Below are positions 1 through 12,300 of a stretch of DNA of 64,000 nt, piece after piece (position 1 is the stretch's first letter; each line of letters starts with the position of its first letter). The translations under genes and the position numbers were made by a program. The notes below the pieces were generated by a model. That model was not told the origin of the DNA. It searched no databases and saw nothing but the letters and a program-made list of their open reading frames with translations. The stretch spans positions 27,629,923 to 27,693,922 of the forward strand of contig OX377201.1 in NCBI GenBank assembly GCA_947396885.1, written 5' to 3'. Source of the DNA: Heligmosomoides polygyrus polygyrus (lineage: Eukaryota; Nematoda; Chromadorea; Rhabditida; Heligmosomidae).

Positions 1-395
1 GTGATTAGTCAATGTGAGAGCTTATCCTTACGTCGCGTTGCATCGAAAAAGTGCTACAAACATCTCTTAAAGGCTTCTCCTTTTTCGTGAATCTCTCTAC
101 TATTGAACTATTTCGAGTAGATGAGGGCGAATGCAGAAGCGCCTCCCGCCGTCTATTCGCATCTGATCTCCGTCGTACACGGTCCGCCATGTGTGTACGG
201 TAACTGAAGACGGGCGAGCCCTAATTCCCAGCCGGAAATTGGCATTGGGGCGGCTGATCCGCGTCTAATCCCCTCGTCGACGACGGCTCAGCCGACGAGA
301 ACATTTGCACGTGCAGGGCGAGCGGAAGCGGCGGCGGGCGGAGCGACGGCACTCGCCGACCAATGACGGACAAGCCGAGCGGGGCTGGGCGGCGA
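1..395. other. GC-rich region upstream of homeobox exon 1
   Basis: The DNA from about 200 to 500 is markedly richer in GC and CpG than the surrounding AT-rich introns. No TATA box or clear spliced-leader acceptor precedes the ATG at 396. It may be promoter or 5' UTR of the homeobox gene, but nothing in it is diagnostic. Confidence 0.5.
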
Positions 396-3300
396 ATGGA
401 GGCCGACGGCAGCGATCTCCAGCCGCTGGTATTCGCCGCGATGATGCAGCTACAATACCCGTTCGAAGGATTCTCGCAGCAAACCAGAGCCGGAGGTGAG
501 TTTGCTTGATCGTCGTGGATTCTGGGAAATCCTAGAGCCATCCGCCCTTCGAATACGCCATACATTTTGAGTCGGATTAGGCTTTGTGTGCCTACAAACC
601 TTGAAAGGCTAATTTATTTATTTATTTATTTATTTATTTATTTTGCGGCGTGAATCACAACAGAATATCTCAATTATTCGCACGCGTCCAGAATGACACA
701 TAAACAAACAAAGCTAATTAATAACAACTAAAGCATAGAACAGCGTTACCTAAATAAGTTCGTTGCCAACGAGCAGATGCTTGAAGTAAAGGACAGACAT
801 AAATGTATCAAGAAGATCTTCTATATCACCGACAAAATCTTTTAGCTTTATGGTTGTTTTTACCTGAATTATTTATTTACATGTGTATAACAACACGCAA
901 GAAAGGAGCACAATTAGAGATAAAACACATACAGTGGTAATGAACACGAAAGTGGAAGAAATTATCGAGTCTTGAGTTATCTGTCTACGAACCTTTTATA
1001 TTGGTTAAACGAAAATGACAAGCTATGCTTTTTTGGAAAATGTCAATAAAGTCTTCGTTATCACCGACAGAAGATTTTCATTTTAAGTGAAGAAATCGGG
1101 CCCAACCAGCGACCATGCAATCACGGCATAGCCGTACTACTAATGGCAAGTGGTGTTTCAGGAAACTAAGTAAGATCTGGAGAGAGTTTCCTGATAAGGA
1201 TTTTCAAGAATAGAATTAGATCTTGCTTGCATTTCAAGACAGTGTAATCTTCCGCAGCAAGTGGGAGTCTTCTGTCCACACCTCAGCAAAATCAATAGCA
1301 TCAACCTCACAGTGACTTTCAGCTCTGCCGACTTTTTCGTAGGCTTTCAAGTCATCAATATAGATTTTGCCATAACGTCGGACCTAAAAGCCGAATCAGG
1401 CAGCGTATAGAAGCAGCGGCGGCAGAACACCCATTTGTGGAACTTCACTAGTTTTCGAAAGAACTGATGAGCAAACCTGACATGTTTTACCCAAAAAGAA
1501 ATGCATTATCCTACAATTCTTTGATTTGCTTTTAAACCGAAGAACGAACTACTTCACCATGACCGACTGGTAAAACTTTCGCTACTCATAGATAGCAACT
1601 CTTTTCTAAACTTTGCTTTATCTTACTTTATCTTTGTGTATTACGCTTAGCACCACGAAACACGCTCTATTCTAACAGCCCTTAGCTGTGCTCCCTTGCT
1701 GGTAGGGGACGAGAAAACTACAGCAAGACTATGCATGACCGACTGCCACAAGATTGAGAAATTTTGCAAGATTGGCTCAACACTTGAGCTACTCCGATTT
1801 GGTCTTGCGGAGCGACCTTACTTCGACCTGATCTTTTGAGAACGTCGCCTATTCAAAGCCATGGAAGAAGTGCGCGGAACCTAGGATCAGACACCCATCT
1901 CGGCAAATACTTAGGTTCCTAGTTTTGACAGCCCTATCGAATTCCATTTGGTGGTCTCGGCTGCTCGGTGGTGATCGTATAGTTGAGTATCTACACAGCG
2001 CTTAAGAAAAAGCTGAGTCCGCTTTTAGTCAGCGAAATTACCATTGGCTTTTGTTGAAATAATTAAAACTACCAAAATTCAAAACGTGCGCTTTTCGAGA
2101 TGACTGCATGAGCTTAGATATTGATCTTCTTTCAGACATTTGAAACAAAGAAATATTCTCAGTATGCCAGAGAAGTAAGCGCTAAGCAATTACAGCAACA
2201 GATTTGTATACCCTTGTAAGTGAGCTATGAAAAATCGTCTCAAACAAGGTTTGAATGCCACTTCTTATATTCTTAAGTTGTCTGTCGAACCGCCAAAGCA
2301 CCTACCTTAGCAACTGCCACTATCCGACAGCTACTTGAAGAGAGCAGTATACTCCAGTACCAACCCTGGTAGAGGCGAAGTAGAGGAGAACTGTTCTATG
2401 CTTGCTCCAAGCCTAACCATAATACAACTGTGCTACTAGTGTAGGATAGACCCTCTCCATCCCCCCAAAATATAGGCTTTGATGTCTGCCTGTCCGTTAA
2501 AGAAACCAGTCATGGTGTTGTTGTTAAAGTCTTGTGTGACAATCAATATTCGACTAAAGATAGTTATGTCGTAAATTATTTCTACTTATTTGATGTAAGA
2601 GAACATTTATTTATTCTATCTGGGCCTTGAGTCTGTTTCAGCTGTAAGCTTTCGACTTGTAAATTTCCTAAAGCTTCGTTTATCGATAAACTATTGCAAT
2701 TCCAGAAGGAACCTTTTCACTTCATGAAGGATAAGCTTCGCTTAGTTTTACATCTGACTAATCTATCTGTCCTTTACTTTTTCTTTAAGGACGTAGTCAA
2801 GGCTAACCGTTATTGGTCTGTAAGAAAGAAAATGTCCGAGACAGAACAATTCGCTAAGCCAGCTTCAAACCAGTAAAAAGGATTACGCTCGCCTTGAACA
2901 AACTATAGTTATGGGCAAGTGTTTTATTCGAGTAGCTATTCCATGAATTTTACTCGGATTGAAATATTCTGGTTCGGAGGTTCCAAAATCTAGGCTTTCG
3001 CATGTATGTATTCAAGTTTGAGGGTTCAGAAAGGTCACGCTTTTCGATTATATTCAAATTCGAATATTCAAAGATTTTCTGAATACATATGTAGCTATAA
3101 TTTGAAGCTACCAATTTTGATTTTACATATGCCTATTTTTTCCGAGAAGTGTCTGAAAATTCTCTCAACCGATGAACGTGGACTCAACTAACAGATAGAT
3201 AGGGCGCGGGTGAAACGCGGCATCCACTACTGGCAATGAATAGTAAGGCAGAATACACTGTTTGATCCCTCGTTCTAACTGGATCGCATGGGCTCAACAT

Positions 3301-6300
3301 TAGGAATCAGCGTCAGGAACTTCTATCGCCAAACGGGTATCAGATAACACACACCGCTTTTTTAGATGCTTCCTCACCAACGTCGGATCGACGAATGCGT
3401 CGAAATCGCACGGCATTCAGTGACGAACAGTTAGAACAGCTGGAGAAGGCTTTCGAGCAGTGTCAATACCCTGATATCGCCCAGAGAGAGAAACTGGCTA
3501 AGCAGGCCCAACTTCCTGAGGCGAGAATACAGGTAGGTGTTGTCTGGCTAAGGAGGTTGTGCCACCACGTCGGTGCTTTGACTTCGCTTTAAATTAGTAC
3601 TGGCCTTCTGAGCGGGAGAAGGAAGATTGACACATCCATCTGAATAGAAAAGACGCCGTGATCACCATTGGTGATATGGATCAGCTTTATGAACCTTAAG
3701 CGGTATATGCACTCACTGTACCCCTTAAAATGTGTGCACTAATCTGGTAGTCACAAAGTTTTCACCTCCTTAGTTCGTTACAAAGTATCCCGTTTTATTT
3801 TAAGAAACAAAGAGCTTAGACAACGGATGTGATGTTGAGAATGCGCCGTGCTCCTTTTTCAACCCTCACAACGCCCAGTTGGTTGACAGTGTAGATGCTA
3901 TTGAGATGAAGTTTTACGACTGAAAATGGTAAGCCGATGTTTAGCCAACAGCTTACAGAAGTACCATAAGTTCACCCGTTGTTGAAGATGATGTGATGGG
4001 GCCGATTGTATGCGAATAAACAAATAATTACTTCGTTATTAACTAGACGTGATAGAAGACCCTCTGCTGTCCTTAGGATTCTGAGGCCACAGACAAGAAG
4101 CTTTTTATTAATTTAAAAATAGCGCCGACTTTTAGATTTTACTCCAAGCACAAGTCCCATCTCTTCTTCATAGTTTTCTTAGGAAAGCTGGCCTGTGTGC
4201 GAACAAAAAACTTCAGTGGTTGTTCACGTACCAAACTTGCATGAAAATTGGTCACATTCTGAGGTTACCTGACTTTCTCTGTCTGTGCTCAAATATCATA
4301 GACAGAAACAGACAACCAAGGAATCATTTGCATGCTCACAGGTCGCTTTCCTAGAAGAATCCCTTTTTTACAGCATTCCCTGTACACTTCAACTAGCGTT
4401 GTTTATTTATTTATTTATTTATTTATCTATACGTGGAGGTCCACGCAAAAATGACACAACAAAACATGACCATTAAAAACAGAACAGAACGAATAAAACA
4501 TATATTCGTTCTGTTCTGTTCTGTGTAATGGCGTAGAGCATTCCCGCCCGGTCAGAGGGAGGTGCGGGTTCGAGTCCCGCCTGGCGCTAGAAGTTTTGAT
4601 CGCAACAAGACATCGTTCTGAGAGCTCACAACCTCGATACCAGCCAATTGAAGCTTAAAGAAACTGATTTGAAAACATATATTGTTAGCCACAGACGACA
4701 GACAACAGTAACAGTAGGAAGTAAGCTATTAAGGAACATCCTGAAGATACCTGTCAACAAGTCTTCTGAATTGCCTTAACGATTTTGGTAGGATGTTTTT
4801 CTTCGAAAATTTTTGAAATTCGGTTCCAGCTCGGTTTGTAAAAAATGTCGACCTTATATTACTTCTGGCTTTTGGAATTTGAATCTTCATCTGATCACCT
4901 CTAGTGATTGAGTTAGATAGTGAATAAAATTCCTGAAGGAGGAAGATCCAACATACCATTGATTAGCTTATAGACAGTGATTAGATCACATCTTTTCCTA
5001 GGAGAGGCATGGGGGTGCGTAAATTGAAGAGTTTGTTCCTCACAAAAGCCTATGGAATGTTGGTTTAATTACACCCATGTACTCTTATCCAGAGTTTTCT
5101 TGTAAAGCTATTTTGTACAGATTCCAATCTAGAGATTTCACGTTTACATTTGGGATTAAATACTGTGGTACCATATTCAAGTACAGGCCTGACATATATC
5201 TTGTACAGGCCTGACATATATCTTGTAAGTGAGAACCATGTGAACGACCGAGTTTGTTTTCAGTGATTTAAATATATTACGCACTATTCTATCCGCTTTC
5301 TTAGCCGCATCTTCGCAATTATGTTGCTTGCACTTCAAAAAAACTAAGACGTTGTGAAGACTGGCCTTTGTTGTATGCCGCCGTCGGTCAGAATGTCGAA
5401 ATTCCTTTGGTTGCATGACGTTTTCGGTGTCAGATTTGGAGTACTGGCTGCAACTGCGGTTCCTATAGTGTGACGAACTTTCCGCAGGCAGTAAAACTTA
5501 CAGTAATTGAGATCATAAATGGAATTATACTAAGCATCAATGAACAGTCGGCCGGTCAACGCTGAAGGAGTTCTAGGAATCTAAGTCCGAAAATAGGGAG
5601 TTTTGCCGACCTCAGTTTGCTTGACTCTGGAGGGCGCCAGCCAGAGGGTCACCGTGGGGCTGACCCGCGTAGGTCAGGTAGGTACTCATTCTTCCGAGTC
5701 GTTATCCATCCAAGGGTGAACAAGCAGTCTTTCGGCCCTTTCCATAAGTTTCTTCGGGTTGCCTTCCCCTATTCGTTTCATTCTCTCATTAGCTTTCGAG
5801 ACTCCTGTAGCTTGACATGATCTACAGATGAGCAATCTCTCAAACTCCTTCTGCCTTTTTCAGGAAAGAAGGCGGTTACGCCGAAACGTGAGCCAAAGGA
5901 AGCCCTCATAACAATCTTGTCTCAACAGCTTCACAACATCCTGCACTACTGCAAAGTCTGAAAATTTCTGTACTTTTGACGCACCCCTTAGTCTAGGTCT
6001 CAATGTATATATACACGGCTATTGAATAACATGCTCAATAGAAGCAGATGGCCCATGGCGGTCTATTAGAGTCATATCCTCACCGATGAGCAAGCGTTTT
6101 TGTATGAGCGATCAAGCTAAGCAAGTTTCGGTGGTTCAGTTCACAACCGTGACCTTGATACACAACACATACACAAGTCGTTGATGACTTTTTACCTCAA
6201 GCTTGGGTACTTAAACCCGCACATATATTGACAATATATAATGCTACATGATAGCAGCACCTTGAAGACATCATTTTAAAAGCTGTCATGAGGAATAGCT

Positions 6301-9300
6301 GAGAAGGAGATTGAGATGAGCGCAGCCTGGTTTCCCCAGATGTCTGTCTTTTATAATGTGGTTTTTGTTTGCCTGGAGCGGCAATTTGATAATTCGAAAA
6401 GCCAATTTTTGTGATTTCTGCGAATATGAATATGATCGCGAGAAGGTCGCACTACAAGCTACCTTTGCACGAGATCGATTTGCCATGTGAAGTCGATACC
6501 GTGTTGTGCTGGCGTAGCCATGTGTGTGGTACGGTAGAGAATATTTGAACAGCTGTCCGGTTCAGTCGCCGATATATCTATCACGTATCTCAGGTTCAAT
6601 TTAGATTAACCTCGTTGGGGAAAACAAAACGTTTAGTGAGTTTGCCGTTCTTTGCTTCAAGGTGGAGCCGCTGTGGTGTCGACCTTCTCCGTCTAGAAGC
6701 GACCGATCATTTTCCTCCTTATCCTATTGCATAGAGGAGCTTAAGCGAAGAGCTCTTAGGATAGTTCAGCTATACTATGTGGTCTTTCCGAAGTACTGGG
6801 CTGTAAGGAAAGTTTCTCGCCACTCGCTTTGGCGTTGCGCTAAATTTTTGCAAATAGACTGACCCATGATCCACATTTGCCACTATTGTCATCATATTCC
6901 GCTACGACTATGGCAGAGAAAATCGCTCTCACGCAAGATCGTCTGCCTTTGCTTCACGAGTTCAAAAATCAGTGCGCGTTCAAGAGTTGCGGTGGATAAC
7001 ATATGTGGAACGATGGGTCCTGCCACTGCCTCCTACGACGCACCGAAAGCATGGTTTCGGAAGTTCAAGAATGGAGAAGGAAGGATCAAACACGGTCTGC
7101 ATGGCCAGTTGCTGAATGAAGAGCAACTTCTGGAACTGGTTTGAGAGGATCTCCGGCGTCGCACCCATGAGCTGGCAGAGGAACTCGAGTGCAGTCACAA
7201 GACCATAGCTCAACGCCTGTGTGGCCTGTGGAAGGCATATGGTGTATGGATACCGCATGAACTTAGCGGCCACCAGCTGCAGGTTCGCCAGGATGCGTGC
7301 ATGAACTTCTTTATTTTACGGGGGAATTTTTCTTGGATCGAGGACCTCGTCACTGGCGACGAAAGTGGGTAGTCTTCTTAACCAATGCGTCACTGGCTCA
7401 GTGGCGGTGAAGCAGGAATTTCCACGCCAAGACCGGAACTTCACCCAAAAAGGTGATGTTCAGTGCCTGGTGGACTTGCATAAGAGTCATTCACTGGGAG
7501 CTGCTCCCTGCAAACACTACCGTCGCTAGCGAAATCTACTGCAGGCAGCTGGACCGCATTGAAGCAGCTCTTCGTGGGAAATAAGACGAGGTCTTCTATC
7601 TTCTCGACGATGCGCGTCTACACGTTGCAAGGGAGACTCAGAAAAAACTCGTATTTCAGATGGCATGTTCTAGCCCACGCACCGTATTCGTTAGACCTCG
7701 CTCCAGTGGTCTTCCGTCTGTTTCTTTCATTGTCGAACCATTTGCAGGAGAAATAATTTGACGACAGGGAGCAACTTGAAAAGTGTCTTGCTGAGTTTTT
7801 TTTTCTCGCCAAAACCCTAGAAACTCTATAGAGGCGGGATCTACAAATTACCTAACAAATGGCAATGTTGTAGATAATAACGGTGCGTATCTTTATTAGT
7901 CGTTATATGTATGGAAGGGAGAAATAAATTTGAAAAAATGCAGAAGTAGCGGGTTGCTTTCTTTACAACCTGATAGAAAGACATTGAGCGTTTGCTTTAA
8001 GGTTTTCCAACTTCCGAATGAGTAGAATAGTTGCTAAACAGAGTATTCCGAAGGAGATCACACTAGAGACCGGGTTGCAGTGCAACTTGAAAGCTCTTGA
8101 AAATAGCCACACCAGCTCAGCGCCGCATACCTGATTTAGGATTTCACTACGACAATAAGCTTGACTTCTCCGAGCACTACAAAATGATTTACAATAAAGC
8201 GTCTTCTCGAACATTCCTTATATTCAAAGCTCTCTCTATAGTGGATCAGGAAATGCTTCTTAGGGCTTACAAGTCATACATTCGCCCTATTGTGGAGTAT
8301 GGTTCACCAGTCTTTTCTCCTTCGAAATCAAAAGACATCGCTCTTCTTGAAAAGGTGCAAGACAATTTCACTCGCAAATTATTTTTTAGGATAGCTTGTA
8401 GTAGATCTATAAGAGCTCCTCGTCCTGTAGCTAGAAATAGCCAATATAAGTTGCATTCCTTAGTCTCTCGTCGTAAACTTACTGATGTCTGTGTGGTTTT
8501 CAAACTCTTGACTGGCCTAATTGATGTAGATGCTTCAAAATTCTATCGTATAATAATATCTAGAACTAGGGGCAGCTCAGAAAAAATATCTTACGGTGTA
8601 CCCAAAACGAATACCAGGTCATGTAGTTTCACATGTAGAGCTGGTTCCAGCTTTATCTCGCTAAACTCCTGTGTCCCTCGATCGTCGGCACATTACAGGC
8701 TGTTCAAGCACATGGCTAGAAACAAGCTTTTACATTTCTAGATTTAACAGTTGTTCTTCCTGTATTGGTGTTTTGTATTGTACTACATCCTATATCACGT
8801 ATGCCTTATGCATCGTACAGAAATAAATAAATAAATAAATACCTGTCAGCCTATCAAAACTGACCTTCTAAGCCGTGTCGCCCTTCTCATGGAGCTGCTA
8901 ATTCGCTAAGTACACGATCTCATCGGGCCGGCTCGGTGAGAACAGACAGGCAGATGCGCCGTGTAATCCGTCCACTTCCCCTCCACCGCCCTGCCTCGTT
9001 GCGCACTTCAAACAGTCCGCCGTCATGTCGTGCCACTGCCACTAAACCATCACGCAAACACCCGCCGCACACCGTATCGACCGACGTACCGTAGGCTGAG
9101 CAGTCATTGACACCTGGTCCGCAGAGTCACGAGCTTTTCATAGGATTCAAGTTGCCATAGGGCGCGTGTAGAGCAGTTGGAGGAGGTGTTGGCTGCCGCT
9201 TGCACACAATTCCAGGTTCTAAGCTGACACAACGATGTTTTGTTGCGATCAAAACTTCCAGCGCCAGGCGGGACTCGAACCCGCACCTCCCTCTGACCGG

Positions 9301-12300
9301 GCGGGAATGCTCTACGCCATTACACCACCGGCGCCGGTTGATCGAACGCAACATCCGCACCTCGTGGCACCGATCAGCACCCACCCGTATCCGGGATGGG
9401 CTGGCCGCTGATATCAGCATGGGACCAGTTAAGCTGATGGTCTTGATAGAAACAATTCAAATCAGTTTCTTTAAGCCTCGATTGGCTAGTATCGAGGTTG
9501 TAAGCTGACACAACGATGTTTTGTTGCGATCAAAACTTCTAGCGCCAGGCGGGACTCGAACCCGCACCTCCCTCTGACCGGGCGGGAATGCTCTACGCCA
9601 TTGCCGGTGCCACGAGGTGCGGATGTTGCGTTCGATCAACCAGCGCCGGTGGTGTAATGGCGTAGAGCATTCCCGCCCGGTCAGAGGGAGGTGCGGGTTC
9701 GAGTCCCGCCTGGCGCTAGAAGTTTTGATCGCAACAAAACATCGTTGTGTCAGCTTACAACCTCGATACTAGCCAATTGAGGCTTAAAGAAACTGATTTC
9801 AATTCCAGGTTCCTCGTTCGGATTTCCACTCCGAGACTAACCAAGCCCTATATAACTCCGGGGTCGGTAATTTGGTACCAGAGTTATCTGGGAAACATAA
9901 AGCGCTGACTTGTTCACCGGCTGGCCATCGAAAGTCATTGAATGGCATTCAGATCACTTCCACGACATCCCGTAGAAGTGGGATGTGTGGCGCATCCCAA
10001 ACGGAACTGATAACGCCGTTCTTTAACCCTTTTATCCTTTATTCAAAATTCCATACTTTGATCCGATTTCGGTATACTGAATCCACAACACAATTCTAGA
10101 GAACTCAACAGCACCTCTAAAATTACACCAATGTGTACAATCTTTCTGAAGCCGTTGAAGCAAGGCTTTCGAGGCTTTGAATATTGCTTGTGGTGAAAAT
10201 GTTACTGCAAGTCCATCAGAGGCTATTGCAATGTTGAAAAAATGTGAAATGAAATCTTCTCTAAAAATTTGCTGAAGCTGCAGTTAATGCTGTTGAATCC
10301 TTTTAAAATTGCGAACAGTCACGTCTGCCGTAGTACTGCTTATCAAGCAGAACAACGCCTCATCATTAAATGAAGAAGACGAAAGTCGACGTTACTCAAT
10401 GCGTTTTCAGAATGCACCACAAATCCTACTACCACCGGGTAGAGGCAACTCGAATGCGTATTTGGCCTACGAAGTGACATACTGTGGTCAACTGATAATC
10501 GCATTAGTGCTTTATTCTTCCCGGAAAATTTCGCTACAAATTCACCATCCGTCGGGGGGATGAAGGGCATGGTAAATGGGAAACTCGCATCAGCAACCTA
10601 CATAGAATCGAATGCACGCGACAGCCGACACCTTCTCAGACTGCGCTCTCACATACCCTGACTCATCATTAATTTTTTAGAGATAATCAATAATTGATTT
10701 TTCTTCAATGAGCGCTCATTTTAATCTCGAACTTGCCTTTCTACTCGTGGAACCTTAATTAAATGTAAACTTTATAGACTTCTGCAAGCGCAACATTAGA
10801 AGTCCAACAATGTCCTGCTATTTGAGACAAATCCGACGTCTTCTTTTGAGTCAGATTGCTAGTCCCTTTATTTTGGCTTACGTTTTCGCGCTTCCGTCTT
10901 CTTCGAAAACTCGAAAGTCGACAACATCTACTGATGATATGAGTTATGAAAGAGTTGTCTTCACTATACACACCACCCGCGTGGACACCATTCATTCGCA
11001 AAATCACGAATAGGAGCGGACAAAAATCTTGGCCATCATCTCGAAGGATGCCTCTTATTTATCCAATCAACATGCCAGGATTCCTAGAAAGCCGAACCTG
11101 CTCAGAGCTGCCATGTGGATCAGATATTGAGTAGCAAAGAAGAATCATGCTAATGCTCTGCCATTCCAGGTGTGGTTCAAGAATCGTCGTGCCAAGCACC
11201 GGAAGCGTCTGAGAAATCAAGCAGGGGACGTGTCCCCGCCGATTCCCACGAATCCAACGCCTAAGGAAAACACGTTCTTCAGTGAGTTATCTCCTCCTTA
11301 GAACGCGTCCTAGCGCAGCCGGAGAAGGAACCGGCTGTCGTGTGCACACGATTACTGGTTCCTGGTTCAGATTTCCCGCCCAGGGTAGCGATGCTTTCCA
11401 TTACTCCAGGGTCGGTGAATAATTTATTTTAAGAAGATTTACATTGAACATCACCTTCACATGCAGGAGCACAACTGGTTTAAAAAATAGTGACTATACT
11501 GTTGGAATAGCATTAAAATTCCTATTTTTTAGAGTAAAGGTACACATGCTATTAAATCTATCCTAAAGTATTGAGAAGGACGCGTGTGGCGCAGTCGGAG
11601 GAGGCGCGACTGTCGCGTGCACCCGATACCAGGTTCCTGGTTCGGATTTCCCGCCCAGGCCAACCAAGCCTTCCATCCCTCCGGGGTCGGTGAATTGGTA
11701 CCAGACTCGTCTGGGAAGGATAAAGCGCTGACTTGTTCATCGGCTGGCCACCGCAAGTCATTGTATGGCCAAATACGCATTCATGTCGCCTCCACGACAT
11801 CCCGTAGAACTAGAATGCGCTGGCGCATCCCCGAAGGAATTGAGTAACGCTGCCCTTTATCCTTTATCCTTATCCTTATAGTATTGAGGTAAGCAATTTT
11901 CTCAAGACTCATATAGATTAAGTGAACCATGCACTTGTAGACATCGTTATGTAATAGAGCAAACGGGATAACTGGGTAAATGGTCCCTTAACACGTTGAC
12001 GGCCGTGGGACACAACGTCGTGTCACAGCCTTCTGATTTATTTTTCCAGTTGGATCTAAGTCCTTCGAAGAAACCTTTTTTGTTATGTGTTACTTCATCT
12101 TTAGACATTGCTGTAGAAAGTGTGGCCCACGAAAACAGTTCTAATGAGTTTCTCAAAAAGCAGTGGCTTCAATTAACAAGCAACTCAAGGCGTTGCGAAA
12201 AATCGAATGGTCCCACGCATCAGACACACAAAAATCGCTCGGTCGTCAAAGTGTGTTAAAAATCGCGCCCTTTAAATTCATTTTCACCACGAATTGAGCA

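Noticed and set aside
9642..9717. A functional tRNA gene
   Set aside because: Acceptor and T arms pair well, but the best anticodon loop has 11 nt and the D arm is weak; the sequence continues into a dispersed repeat body found in five copies.
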